Source: Carettochelys insculpta
Taxonomy: Eukaryota; Chordata; Testudines; Carettochelyidae
Length of the DNA: 64,000 bases
Direction of reading: 5' to 3'
NCBI RefSeq assembly: GCF_033958435.1
Contig: NC_134146.1
Coordinates: 26,744,501-26,808,500, forward strand
Below the pieces are notes generated by a model. It did not search any database. It had not been told where the DNA came from and saw nothing but the letters and a program-made list of their open reading frames with translations. The translations under genes were made by a program, and so were the position numbers. Of this stretch, positions 45,369 through 58,200 are shown piece after piece (positions within the stretch are counted from its first letter, which is position 1; the number at the start of each line of letters is the position of its first letter).

Positions 45369-48300
45369 CTGTAAAGCATGTTACAAAAATCCTTATGTGT
45401 TTGTTACTGGATTATAGGGATTCCATATCCCCTTGCTTAGCCCTACATTTACCAGTTGAGAAACTGAGGCAGAAGAGTTAAGGGTGCTGCTCAGAAGGAG
45501 GAGGGCTGCTGTGACTGTCTTATGAAGGTGGAGCTCTAAAAGATCAACTTCCAGCCAGGCTATCCATTTAAAAAAAAAAAGGAAATGCTGTTAAAACCCA
45601 GCTTTCTGAAGCACGAAAGAAGGCTTGGTGCTACCGTCTCGGCCATATGGCAGCAGGGTGTGTTTGTCTTTGCACTGTGCAGTTGATACTAGCAGACCTA
45701 CCACCAGCGTGGGTTGTATTAGTACAGTGGTGTTGGAACAAATTTTAGAGTGGGGCGCTGAAAGCTGTTCAACAAAACTATGTGTAATGGAAATCACCTG
45801 AAGATAGGGGATGCTGCTGTAGTCCCCACAGCACCTCTGGTTCCAGCACCACTATATTTTGGTGATTTTCCCCCCCTGTTCTCTGCAAGGGCTAGTTGGA
45901 TTGAGTTATCAAAGACTTTGCCTAGGCCACTGAGGATACCAGTGTGAGCTGCTGTGATTGGGATTGAGGGGTCTCTCCTCCTTGTCCAGTGCTCCCATTT
46001 TGCATCTCATGGGTGTACTAGCTTTCATTACTGTTAATAGCAGGTCAGATGAAATGTCCTGAAAACATCATGGCTTGAACAAATCTATTGTGTATAAACT
46101 GAAAGCATGGAAGGATTTCTGAAGTCAAATTTCCTGATACTTTAAGCTTTCATCTCTGGTGGCTAAGCCACTACAGCAAATGTTTTTCTAATAGGCTAGA
46201 TTAAAAACTTCTTTCATTGCCCTATTACCAAAAATCTCAAGAGAGAGCTCTTCTGTAAAAAAAAAAAAAACAAAAACAAAACTGAACTTCTGTTACTCTT
46301 TGGGTATTTTGTGAAGAAAATGTGTTTACATTCCTTTGTTAAATTCTGCTGTTAAGTCAAAAAAGAAGTGGGATGTATACATGGCTCTGAAACTTTTTTT
46401 TAATAACTTTGCATTTGTGTTTGTAGCTATGCTGATAGTTTTTAAAGCACAGTGTTCTGTTACACTTAAAATACTTTCTCAGTTCATAATTCTTACCAAA
46501 GTCAGTTTATTTGTCCCTTCAATTAATTTTTGTGTAGTAAATGAATACACTGAGGTATGAGGTGGGGAATAAACTGTGTGCTATCTTTCAGGTTGAAATG
46601 TCTTTCTGTTCTCCGAGTTGAGCATGCTTCCTCGTAGAGTCACTTGGAAGAGAGATGATGGTCTCAGCATGAACAGTAATGTGCTGGGATTTAAGCCTAA
46701 ATGGAATAGTATGTTGAGATTGGGGGTTTCCTAATGGGATGGGAGAACCAGTCTCTTCTGTCCTGCACCCTTGCTTTGTCAGCTAGGAGAGAGTGAGAAT
46801 GGGTGGTTTCTGTTGGCACAAGATTTGCATTAGGTGTGGAAGTCTGTAGAATTTGTGGGTGGAATTATAGCTTGCCACCCATATAAAAGGCTTTGTGATC
46901 TAGTAGGTAAGCAAGCAAGGTATTTGGGTGGAATCACCCAGCTAACAGGTTTGTTCTCAGCTGCAAGGACTCTGCATACAGATGCTGATGTGGTATCTTA
47001 CTGGCATTGTTTGCTGAAATTGTGACCTGCTTTTTTCTATTATATTATAACCCAACTCTTCTGCATAACATTTTAAATATCCAAAATACCTCACTAGCAC
47101 TGTTAATCAAAACAGTACTCCTGTCAGACAGATGCCGGGCTTTATTATTCCCCCATAACTGATAGGAGATAGAAATACAAAGGGTAGAATTGTTTGTTGC
47201 AGCACAGAGAGGCCATCAACACGGTCGAGCCAAATGCCAAGAAATTCTTTTGTTGTACAGGTAAGGAGTAAGATCCATAATTGTCACTCAGCGGGCATAC
47301 CAGTACTCCCATCCTCATAGAAAGTCTGTCTCTATGCTGTGGCTGCTGGAATAGTCCGTAAGGGCCATAGACACCCAGATACATGTCAAAGCAGCCACTT
47401 GGCCAGCCTCTGAATAGAGTGGCTTTATGCCCTTTAAGTTGCTGGCCTTCATCTGTTCTGAGCAAAGTCTGAGAATTAAGTTAAGCGGTTAAGTACCTGA
47501 GACCAGACATAGTCCCTTCAGCTGTCTCTGCCTATTATTTTGATGCACAGCAGGACATTTTAAAGAATTGTAATGCGGCTTTTCACTTAAAAGATGAAAG
47601 GAAAATTAAATATTTGTAGGGACTGTGTTGTAGATTTATGACCTGAAATACTTCGTGAGAATAAAGAGCAGATTGTACAGTATTCCAACTGAAAAGGTAA
47701 ATGAATGTCATCGACCGTAAGGAAAAGCGACAAATGTAATAGATGTTTTAGAGCATTTAGCTAGCTAATTAAAGTGGACAGTAACTATGCAGAGGAGTAT
47801 TTGTATCAGTTTATTCAAATTAATAATTAAGGACAAGGTCCTGTTAAAACATTGATTGCCTTAATACCCTTTGATTCCAAGGGGAACTGAACATTCAGTG
47901 TTTCTCAGGATGAGGTCCTATGTTTTGCAGTGCTGATATCATAGTTTATGTAGGCATGTTAAGATTTAGGTGATATAACCTGTGCAGGTGTATTATAATC
48001 AGAATTTATCTGTTATACTTACTAGTACACTGGGAGTAAACTTTTGATCTTAATTATAGGTTATCTTTTGCTGCTATGTCATAACAGACCATTATTTTTT
48101 ATTTAAAATGAGTTATTTACCCCGAATTGGAAGGTAAGAATCCTGTTTGGCTCTTATTAAATTGCTAAATATGATACTTAATTTACTGAAATCTACAAAG
48201 CACCAGTTGTAGTCATTTTGGATTTTAATGTTTTGTGCATAAGTATTTGTGAACAAATATATAACATCAATTTTGTAGGTTTTAACAATTTAAATATTTT

Positions 48301-48524
48301 TTAAAAATGATAAATAATAATTTTTTAAAATTGCCCCTACCTCAAACTTCTGTGTTGTATGAAACCAGATTGGAGGCCCATTAAGGAAGTGTGGTTCAAT
48401 ATTTTGTTATCCTTTTTTTAAAAGGATTTTTTTTTAATTGTCTTTATAGTAACTATTTTTAGACAGGGAGCGCTATAAACTTTTCTCACTTAACTCCAAC
48501 TTTTGAGAACTCTCTTAAATGTAC

Positions 48525-48654
48525 CTGGTATTTTCCCATATGACAAATTGAATGGCATTATATCCATTGCTGTTGAGTTTCAGCTGAAATACTTCCCAGG
48601 AGACACAAGGAATATGGGCCTGGAACTCAGCCTGGGGTCTTCCAGCTTTAACTT
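48525..48654 (-). other. Candidate coding exon, unidentified minus-strand transcript
   Basis: A 130-base open segment on the minus strand, preceded by a good acceptor (CCCATATTTTTTCAG) and followed by a donor (ACCAG, then GTACAT). The frame closing on these sites encodes about 43 residues including AEFQAHIPCVSWEVFQLKLN. It enters at codon phase 1, which matches the phase left by the candidate exon at 63247-63322, and leaves two bases over. It cannot splice in frame to the GPR87 exon. I do not recognise the peptide; it may be a chance open frame (the open stretch extends to 48802). Confidence 0.2.
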
Positions 48655-49320
48655 CTGAAAAAATATGGGAAATAAAAGTAATTTTAAAAAGCAGAGTTTT
48701 AATGCAACAGCAGCATCTCCAGCATTTCAGAAACTGGTCAGAGAATACAGATGGGTGGCTGTCTGAACACTTCACAGGTATTCTTCTGCTTAAGTATTCC
48801 ATAATTCTTTATTCTTGTCTTCTCTCACTCCCCTTGAGCACTTTTAAAGTACTGTATGCCAGCATAGACTACTGTAGAAACATATGCTAGTTTACAAACA
48901 TAGCTACCTTGCTTTGCTCAGTTGCTGAAATGCCTGAAGGCTACTTCAGCAATTGTATCCATTCCTTATGAGCTGCCCTAGCAATTGAGATCTTCTGCCT
49001 TGATGAAGATGTTCGGCTTTATGCCCATCCCTTGTTGGATGAATACAAGTTTGCAGTTCCTGGTGGGTTGTTTGGGATGCTGCTCTTGTGTCACTGGAAC
49101 TTCTCGTTACTTTGTCTAGACTTTTTAAGCATTTATATACTCTCTTTGGATAAACTGCAAGATATAAAACAATGTTAAAATGCTGACTATATCTTGCGCT
49201 ATGAGGGAAAAAGGTTAGAAAAATGTGTAATAGCTTTTATTTTTCAAATTCAAAAATTTAGTAGTACCTGCAATTGTCATCTGTGTTGGTGTTTCTATGT
49301 ATTATATGCTGATACCCTGC

Positions 49321-49323
<3 letters not shown>

Positions 49324-49381
<58 letters not shown>

Positions 49382-49416
49382 CTATATATACACACACATA
49401 GTATATCAGTATATCT

Positions 49417-49470
<54 letters not shown>
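49324..49470. repeat. (TG)n-(TA)n compound microsatellite
   Basis: About 27 TG units (49324-49378), then TATC/CACACA, TGTGTG again, and a (TA)n run of about 40 bases (49434-49470). Open frames here are repeat translation. Confidence 0.97.
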
Positions 49471-49476
<6 letters not shown>

Positions 49477-49870
49477 TATAGAATGCATGAGGACATTTAC
49501 TATATGGAGTTTTATTTTTTGTTGGAAATTTTAAATTTCTTGGTCTTGTCCTTGTAGTTGGTATAATGTATCTTATTGTGTAGTCAGTTGGGACATCAGC
49601 CTGAATAAAGAGCACAACAATATGGGGCCTGAAGAGAGACTAAATGGAACAATGAGATGGTACAACGGCAGTAGTACGATGTTTGACACAATGTAATTGT
49701 ATCGTCAATTATCAGAAAATTTTGCCAAGTTTGATTGATTTAAAATAACTTTGCCATTTGCTGATTTGTTTGTCATAGAAATTGCAGTTGATTCTCCCTT
49801 CGTGGTTCTCTAACCCCTTTTTTGTACCGTAAGCCAGATCATTTTTCAGGACTAAGCAATGACACCTTTC

Positions 49871-50356
49871 GGGCTTGTCTACACTACCACCTTCCTTTGA
49901 AGGAAGGATGGTAATTAGGGTGTTGGGAGTTTACTACTGAAATGCTGTCATGCATAGGCAGCACTTCATTAAGCAAATTCCCCCCCACGGCAGCTTCAAA
50001 GTTTTAAACTTGTAGTACCAGCATGTGTCTAGCCGTGGCACACCCGCCAGTACTTTGACATGCCAGGGCAACTTTGAAGTCCCCTTACTCCTCAAAATTT
50101 TAAATTTTCAATTCTTTAAACCCCAAAATTTTGAGGAGTAAGGGGACTTCAAAGTTGCCCCGGCATGTCAAAGTACTGGCGGGTGCGCCACAGCTAGATG
50201 CATGCTGGTATTTCGAAGTTTAAAACTTCAAAGTTGCCGCAGGGGGGAATTTGCTTACTGAAGTGCTGCTTATGCAAGGCAGCACTTCAGTAGTAAAGTC
50301 CCAACACCCTAATTACTATCCTTCCTTCGAAGGAAAGTGGTAGTGTAGACACAGCC
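49871..50356. mobile_element. Long palindromic MITE, family A copy 3
   Basis: GGGCTTGTCTACACTACCAC ... GTGGTAGTGTAGACACAGCC. The two arms pair almost completely around an AT-rich centre (50090-50135, with ACTCCTCAAAATTTT and AAAATTTTGAGGAGT), so the unit is a hairpin of roughly 240 bp per arm. Confidence 0.88.
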
Positions 50357-50876
50357 TTAATGGCTTTACTTCTCTGAAAGTGAAAGGAACTCCAAATGAC
50401 AAAGCATAGAATCAAGTGAAACCTGCCAAAATAGCCTTGAACTAAATTTTACATGGTTATCTCTTTATAATGAACTGACAGTGACCATATTTTAGACTAC
50501 CACATTTTCAGTATAAACGAAACTCCAGCCCCAACTTAAAATTTTACTAAGAAGCAAATTTAATATATCTGGTATTGAGGTCCATTGTGGGATGTTTAAA
50601 AAAAAAAGTGAGAAAATAGATGGTAACTTGATTTCTCTCTAAAATATTACTGCATAATATTACTATCAATGGTAATATAATCATTTAAATCTGCAGCTAC
50701 AGAATCTGTCATTGAGCCGACACTGGGGTTAAAATATAATGAACTGTACTAAGATATTTCATAAATTCTAAATGTTATTGCCTTCTGAGCGCCTGTTAAT
50801 TCATGTAAATCCTTTTTCATGGTTCCTTCAAAGGCTCTCATCTTTGCTAGGATCTGATTACAGAATAGCACAATTA

Positions 50877-51153
50877 GGCTAAGGCCACACAATGGTTTTT
50901 ATTTTGGGATATTTTGGTATCCTAAAATAGAAACCCCACAGCCAAACACCATGCCCAGGCTATTTCAAGCATGGTATTTTGTTCCTGCATGACAAGGGGT
51001 AGTGGGAAGTTTGAAATAGGCACTTATTTCAAACTCTGGAGCAGTGTAGCCGGCATCAGGTTCAAAATAAATTCCTTGAAATAGCTTAACGCAATTTGCA
51101 CAGCACAAATTGTGTAAGTTATTTCAAGATAGGGCTTTGGTGTAGCCCTAGCC
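50877..51153. mobile_element. MITE family C
   Basis: Ends GGCTAAGGCCACACAATGG and complement of TTGGTGTAGCCCTAGCC, flanked by TA. The interior is rich in TATTTC/GAAATA segments (e.g. AGTTTGAAATAGGCACTTAT). Confidence 0.75.
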
Positions 51154-51951
51154 TAAATCCCTTAAGGGTCAAATTCAGTGGAGGCCAGGTGTATGATGAT
51201 GCAGCTGTTGTGCTGCAGTATACAGTTTTGTTTTGAAAAGAATCTTTCAGTTAAAACACATGTAAGCCTCTTCCCTTGACTTTGAGGGTGGATTGCTTGT
51301 CTAATTTTTTAAGCAACTAGCAGCAAGTAATAACTCTACATGTTTATTACATGGGAAGGTTCTGCTTAGTGGATTTAGTTCACCATAACACATGCATATT
51401 TATATTTTTGTAAACTGGGATGAATAGGGGATTAATTAGCTTGTTCCCAGGTCAAGAGGATCATCTTTGAGATGCAAGGACCTCAGTCTCTCACGTAAAG
51501 GAAATCTTAAATAACTTTTTGCATAATGGATTCTGCCTGGATAACCATTATTCCTTTCACTCCAGGGAATTACTTACAATCCATGTCTCTATCATGTTTG
51601 CCTGCATCTACTGATGACTCTGTTACCAGCAATTCCTTTTGATCTCCCTTAGCAATCTCTGTGCTTTGGCTCTCACTGACTTCCTGAGTTCATGGTATTG
51701 AATCTTTTAAAGGGAATTTCTTTATCTGACAAGCTTCACTGATTTCTACTGTGATAGCACTTAAGAGGCTCCAATCAACATCTCATTGTGCTAAGAACTG
51801 TACACATGCATTTAAAAAAAATCATCCCTGCCACAAACAGCTTATCAGTTTAATGGACCTTTTGGATAATGATTTTATTTCTGTTTAGGGAAGCACACAT
51901 TTTGGGGTTGTATGTTTCTGAGGAAATTATCTTATTTAGATTTTTTTGTAG

Positions 51952-52089
51952 GGCTCATATAGATGATCTAGAGAGAAGAGGAAGCGTCCTGGCCTTCTGT
52001 GGAATTCTGTCAAGTGAGCAAGTGTTAGTCATGAGAGACGACTTATTTAATTGGGTGTCTCAGGAAGGTGGAGTTGATGAACAAGAACT
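51952..52089 (+). other. Possible plus-strand exon or CR1-derived open segment
   Basis: A 138-base open stretch between a strong acceptor (TTATTTAGATTTTTTTGTAG) and a donor (GAACT, then GTAAGC). It encodes IDDLERRGSVLAFCGILSSE and onward for 46 codons. The plus strand is where MED12L would lie, but the peptide does not match MED12L as I know it. The last 30 bases may belong to the CR1 tail that follows. Confidence 0.15.
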
Positions 52090-52428
52090 GTAAGCTTATC
52101 TTTGAGAATTATGGGTCACCAAATGAAATTTATATGCAGCAGGTTTAAAGCAAATAAAAATAAGTATTTCTTCACACAATGAATCATCATATGGAACTCC
52201 TTGCCAGAAGATGTTGAGAAGGCCAAGAATACAACAGGGTTTTTAAAAAGAACCAGTTAAGTTCACAGTCCATCAAAACTATTAGCCAGGGCAGGTATCA
52301 TTTCCCTAGACTCTGTTTGCCAGAAGCTGCAAATGGCACCAAATACTTGACACTGGCAACTGTTTGAATACTGGATACTCGAATAGATAGACCTTTGGTC
52401 TGACTCAGTATAGCCATTCTTATCCTTG
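52060..52428 (+). mobile_element. CR1 3' end fragment
   Basis: Includes GGGTCACCAAATGAAATTTA, AGCAAATAAAAATAAGTATT, TGGAACTCCTTGCCAGAAGA and ends with CTTTGGTCTGACTCAGTATA followed by a decayed TTCTTAT repeat. These match the tail of the 12.5 kb CR1 ([20 protein letters not shown] ... GLLWTQ-like blocks). The 5' border is uncertain. Confidence 0.8.
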
Positions 52429-52429
52429 T

Positions 52430-53899
52430 GTACTTCTGGACCGCCTTTGTTTAAAGCAGCATGTTTTACAGTAATTGTCATCATTTTGTTGGTGTGAGAA
52501 GATACCTCATATTCACAGGAGTATTCATAGTTTTTCTTGTATTATTTCCCCCTTACACCTGAAAATGAAGAGCCTCCTTCCTATAAAGAGGGAAATTCAG
52601 AGGCAGAATTTTGATGAAATATTACAAGGTGTCATTTAGTTGGTGACTGACTTTTTTCACTCTCAGAACAGACCCACTTTCTCCTTTTGCATATGGTATT
52701 TCTATGATAGACAAGGTTGATCTTTATGATCTTTTCATACTTTATTGCTAGTGACCTCAGCTCAAATGAAAGTCCTTTCCCCCCCCCCGAACCCCAGCCA
52801 ATTTAGTTGTGTATAGGTAGGTCATACCCCACATATTATAAATATTTATACTGCTGGAGTAAAAATTCTGTAATTCCATTTGTCCTTCATCTTTGTTCCA
52901 CTGTGACTATACGAGTACAATAGAATGTGCATCTTCATTCAGCTGAAACCTTAAATCACTTTTCTTTTTTTAGCATATTTGTACTTTTGTCTCTAGTTGT
53001 GTGTGTTTAGTGTCAGTAAAATTAAAAGTTTGGCAGTTGCAGTAAATGTAGATTAAGTACATATTGTTGCATAGATGGTGCAGTCTTTTAGGGCCAACAT
53101 TGATAGACTAGTTTGTGTTCATGACTGATATAACCTCATACAAGACCTTAAGTCATAGGTTACAAGACATTACGTAGGAAGAGTCAATAGTGCTTCTAAT
53201 TACTATAGCTTTGAGTTCCTGACTTGTTTAGGAAATGTTGTCTAGGGAAAAATTTTAGAAAACATTTGGTGGAAAATTGGGATCTGTAAATTTCAGTGCT
53301 CTTTTCCTGATCTTTTAATTCACTACTTTTTTTTGTTTTTTTAAACTCTTGCAGCTTTTGTTAAGCTTGGACCAGATTGCATGTTTGGTCATAAGTCTAA
53401 GCATGGTTTAAAACCTATTAAATGTAAAACTTGTGTAATACAGTATAACTTTGTTATATTACACTTTCCAGTTACTCCAGTGGTTACCATTCACACTGAG
53501 AAAAATTGGGTTAAGTATTTAAATAGTGGAAAAATAGATTGAATGTCACATTTACCATTAGCTGGCTGTATGTATATTCATTTGTTACCTAAGAGAGCCT
53601 GTTCTTTACAAACTATTTAATGGAAAATATAAATACATAAGATTTTTAAAAGAAAACAATTTGGGTGCAATGAGATTTACTATATTTGTTCACGTTACTT
53701 TTACAAGCACCCTTGCTCCACTCCTGTGCTCTACTGCTGGCATCAAGCCTCAGTGTGTCCTTCATTTCCTTCTTCTCCTTCCATGTCTGTGCCTTTCTCT
53801 ATATTGCCCCTGTGCTTGGAGTGACCTCGTCAGGCCACTCTGCCCTTCCCTCTGTCACTCAGATCCTTCATGAAAATACACTTCTTACATGTTGTCCAT
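52430..53899. other. Unique AT-rich DNA, no gene seen
   Basis: C-run at 52780-52789. Nothing recognised. Confidence 0.6.
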
Positions 53900-54313
53900 G
53901 GGTGCCGTTACACTACACCCATCTGCCAACAGAAGTTGCTGTCGGAAGAGATCTTCCAGCAAAACCTCTGTTGACAGATCGTGGCCGTACATAAAAGTGG
54001 ATTGAAAGAGTGATCCACTCTGTTGACAGAAAGTGGCCAACTGACCTGGCCACTTGACAGAATGGGGCCCTGGAAGCTCAGCAAACAGGGCAGCCTGGTG
54101 AACCGGAAGTCTTGTCCGTCAACAGAGGGCCTTCCAGGGTGTACACATGCTTTTTTTGTCAACAGAAACTGTCAACAAAACTATCTTGTGGGGAGAGGCA
54201 GAATGCTGTCAGTGAATCTGCTGGGTATTGTCAAGATACTGTTGACAAAGCCCATCTTGTATGTGGACGCTCCGCTAGTTTTGTTGACAAAACTCTCTAG
54301 TGTAACTGTAGCC
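53900..54313. mobile_element. MITE family B copy 1, CTGTTGACAGA-motif rich
   Basis: Ends GGGTGCCGTTACACTACAC and complement of TCTAGTGTAACTGTAGCC. The interior repeats variants of (T)CTGTTGACAGA, itself palindromic. No protein. Confidence 0.75.
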
Positions 54314-54773
54314 TCAAAGAAAACTTAAATGATCATTTAAAGATAAAATATTAATGGGACTCTTGGGAAGCTCGTGCGAGGTAACTGAATAACCATGTGA
54401 TCTTATTTCTATAATCCTTGCATTTCTTCATTGCTCTATTGTTGGTTACTTTGACTACCTGTGTCATGTCCAAAATGGATCGTTAGAGACAGTGGCTTTG
54501 TATTTTTACTGTTGAGTAGTAGCACACTTTTGAGAGCTGTAAAATTAGAGTAAAAATTTCAGTTACTTTGTTCACATAGAAGTTAAATACAGCATGCCCA
54601 TTGTGTGATATTTTACCAGGTAATGTTTGTAGCTATTGGTAGTCAAGAGGTCACGAAAAAATGAGTACCAAAGTTTTGGGGTAGACGGTTGCACATGGGA
54701 AACAGAGATTTGTGGGAAGGATTTGTGGAGGGTTTTGTATATAAAAGTGAACTTTCTGATAGAGATGCTAGAG

Positions 54774-55261
54774 CAGGGATGGGCAATCCTGAATAGTGTG
54801 GTGGCCACATGAGTGGCCTTTCTTCACTTCAGTGAGCCACATTTGCCTGCAGCCTGCTGGGGTTCTACCCACAGCCCCATGGCACACGGACTGCTTCCCT
54901 GGTCTACACGCTTCTCACACAGTGGGGCACCGGAGCCCTACACTTATGTGCTCCTCCCTCCCAGCACTTTCACAGTATACGAATTGCCTGGCTAGTGCTC
55001 CAACCCTTCTCCTCCCCTCTTCCTTCCAGAACTGGAACACTACAAACAGCTGATTCCCAGCATTCCAGCTCTGGGTGGATGGGGAAGGAGCCTGAGTCCT
55101 TCCAGAGCTGGAAAGCTTCAATTCATGTTTCTAAAATCTCTGGTGGGGAGGAGGAGGCATAGGAAGTGTAGGGCTCTGGGGGCAGCTAGGGAGTCCATGG
55201 GCTGCAGGTGGAGCACCAGTGGTATGCATGTAGTCCATGGGCCACAGGTTGCCCACCACTG
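54774..55261. mobile_element. hAT-like MITE with 8 bp duplication
   Basis: Ends CAGGGATGGGCAATCC and complement of GGTTGCCCACCACTG, flanked by TGCTAGAG (54766-54773) and TGGTAGAG (55262-55269), 7 of 8 identical as expected for hAT elements. Confidence 0.7.
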
Positions 55262-55269
55262 TGGTAGAG

Positions 55270-58200
55270 GAATAGTGCCAAAGACTTACATCTTTTTATC
55301 AATGCAGCCTGGACAAGCTATAGTGTAAGGTTTTTCTAGCACCTTAGCTATGTGTCTCAACTCAGACCTGAAGATGCTGCCTCTTAGGGATCAGAGAACA
55401 ATTCAGTTGTACATATTTTTACAATACTTGGCACATCTGCTGAGCCCTCTACAGGAGGTGTCTGTTATCTCTGCCCTGAGCTATCTCTCAAATCTTCCCC
55501 CAATTTTTATTAGTGGTATTAGAATACTTTACTAGAAACTAAAATCCAGTAAGAAGGGATTGAAGAGAATTAGGAAAGCTGTTCTGTGATTAGGCCAGTT
55601 TTTGAGGAAGTTCTACTGCTCTTTGACCAAGTGATAGTGTGGTGTTCAAGGAGCTTCAGAAGAGATGAGGTCAGGGTTGTGGGGAAGTCCAAGGAAGAAC
55701 TTTGAAACCAAACAGGGTATTTTTCACAGAACACAGAAATGCACAAGAAGTTTTCTGCAGGTGGGAAAATGATTCCAATATTTAGGTATAGCTAAGGAGA
55801 CTGTCATACATTCTAATGAAACTGCATTTCAGAGAGATAATACAGAAAGAAATGCATTCTGGGTCAGAGTCTGTGGCCCTTTTCCACTATAGATCAGCTG
55901 GAAGTTTGCAGCATCCTGCCAGTTCAGAGTTCTCTCTGATATGCTGGTATTCTCACTTGGAGAGTCATTGCAGGCAGCCTTTATACCATCTCTTTCCCCA
56001 CCTGTTTGAGGGGGGCATTCTGTGGGGTTTGAAAGGATACGGATGAAGTGCAACCACACTGTAGTTATTCTCAGCTGATGGACACCAGCTTTCTTAGATT
56101 ACAAGTGCCTGGCAAGGCTGATTTACATTCAACCTGACAATGAAGGAGTTGTAACTGGGTCCTATGGAGACGAGATGCACTGAAGAGTTTGGATCTCTCT
56201 ATCTTGAGTATTTTTAAGGTGCCTGCCTTGCTGTTATTAAACACCAGTGTCTAACAGCCCCAAACCAGGGCCCTGGTAGGTGTGCTTTGACCATATAAGC
56301 TACACTATATATAGACGTGCTGTAAAGACATTCTGTGGCCTGGGTCTGGGATGCCTAGAGAACTGCTTAACACGCTAGCATGGAGATGATGGTCAACAGC
56401 TGTGCTACTCTGGCACAGTGGAACTCAACACTAAGGGTGAAGCTCATATGCACAGGAAACAGCTTTCCTGAGAGGTGGGCCAAGATTCAGGGAGCTTATT
56501 TCACAAGAACTAAAGGAAATCATAAATCGAACCTTCCACTTCAGCTGCAAGGGGAACTTCATTGACCTGCCTTCTCAAATATAAATACATAGCAACATGT
56601 ATATTTAAAAAAAAAAAAATCCGTGCCTACCCTACCAAACCAATGCATTCAACTGCCTGCATTTCTTCCCTTGCTTATTGCACTAATGTAAGGCACTCAG
56701 AGACTACAGTGGTGAGTGCAGTATGAAAATGTATGTAGATTGGATTAAGATACTGGCAAAGTTTTCCTATTGTAGATTTGCTGGTATGACTTATTCAAGA
56801 TCTTCTGAGTGAAATCAGCTATGCCAGTGTAATCACAATTATACCACTATAATTGCATCGACGCTGTGGCTTCTACTGGTTTAGCTATGTCATCAAAAAA
56901 TTGCTCCAGCACAGCTATGCTGGCAAACTGTTCTTGTTGGACTTGTTCTTAGTGTCGAATTGTGCCCTCATCTATGCTGGTTTAAATTCAGAGTTACAGC
57001 ACTGATTCTAGATTTACGCTCATAACTGAGTAAAATAGGGCTCTTTCTACATAACATTGCTCAGTCCCATGGTGGATAAAGACATGAATAAGACTTACTG
57101 CAAAGCAGCAAAAAGCTATTAGTGTATGTAAGTGAAATTTCAAAGCTGGTAACAGGTACTATTATGGACCAGGAAGTTGTAAGAGGGGGAAAAAAGGTTT
57201 AAAATCAAGAAACCTCAGTCTTTGTGACATGAGTATAGAGGCTTTTGGAAGGTATGTGTTTGTGACTTAGCAGCTTTTCTATTTTGAGTGTACTGATTTG
57301 AAGGAAGCAATGCTGGAACCAGGTGCAGATGGGAGTTGGGAAAGGGATGAAATAGAGATAATGTTTTGGATACGTTCTATATTGAATTGTGAGATGAGTC
57401 CATCACCCAGAGTTTCTAAGTATAAAATCTGTAGACCAGCTTCACAAAGCTTTGGGTTAAAATACTGTACCTCCAAAGCTGATCTTTACCATTGGTACTG
57501 CCAGAACTCACATAATATAGTGTTTTCAGTAGCCGGAAAAAAGAATTGTGGTATTTTATATGAACTTCTCTTTCTTTCAATCTAGTACTGAGTTCAGCAT
57601 GTCTGGAGGTCTGTCCAGCAACATGAATATACAAAGGTTGATGTCGTCAGGGCATATGACTATTCTATCAGATTAAATTGTATGTTTAAAAAAACCTATG
57701 TTCGGAGCACTTCTGCTGTTCCTAAGCCAGAGGCTCTTTCAAGCCTCAAATTTACTCTGTCAGTTTTTCCTTTTTTAATATCAGTGATTTAGTAAAAGCT
57801 TATTTGAAGCCTTAGGTGGCTAAAGGCAGCACTTCTTGCTTTACAGGGCTGTCTTTGGGTCAGTTGGGGAAATGGAGTAATGTTTGGTAGCTACATGTGT
57901 TTAAAAATCCTCTTTCCTTTAACTCCTCTTTCTGCTCTTGACTCTTATTGTTGACTAATGTGCTTCAAAATGTTCCAATTCAGAAGTTATCTTTGACTTT
58001 CCCTGTTGGTGTTTTTGCTGTTGTATTTTCATACATATTGATTTTTTTGCTAGTGCTCAATGAGTGTTTTCAGGATATCTTTTCCTTCTCTTTCTCTAAA
58101 TATTCTGGGTACAGGATATGTGTAGTCCAACAAAACCATGTTTTTATAACCATTGATCTAATACTTTTGTGTGATCCATTTGTAGAACCTAACTGTTGGT

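Larger units (their letters stand above)
45065..49323. other. DNA upstream of GPR87 on the minus strand
   Basis: Apart from the candidate exons at 45320 and 48525, I see unique sequence. A minus-strand frame at 47145-47465 and a plus-strand segment at 47213-47270 (TTGTTTGTTGCAG ... ACAG-GTAAGG) both look mildly coding-like, but neither matches a known protein. Confidence 0.45.

Noticed and set aside
46834..46907. Plus-strand exon-like segment (TTGCATTAG ... GTAG-GTAAGC)
   Set aside because: Splice sites fit, but the peptide is unrecognised and there is no partner exon in phase; such pairs occur by chance.
49194..49615. VCVCVC and YIYIYI frames
   Set aside because: Translation of the TG/TA microsatellite.
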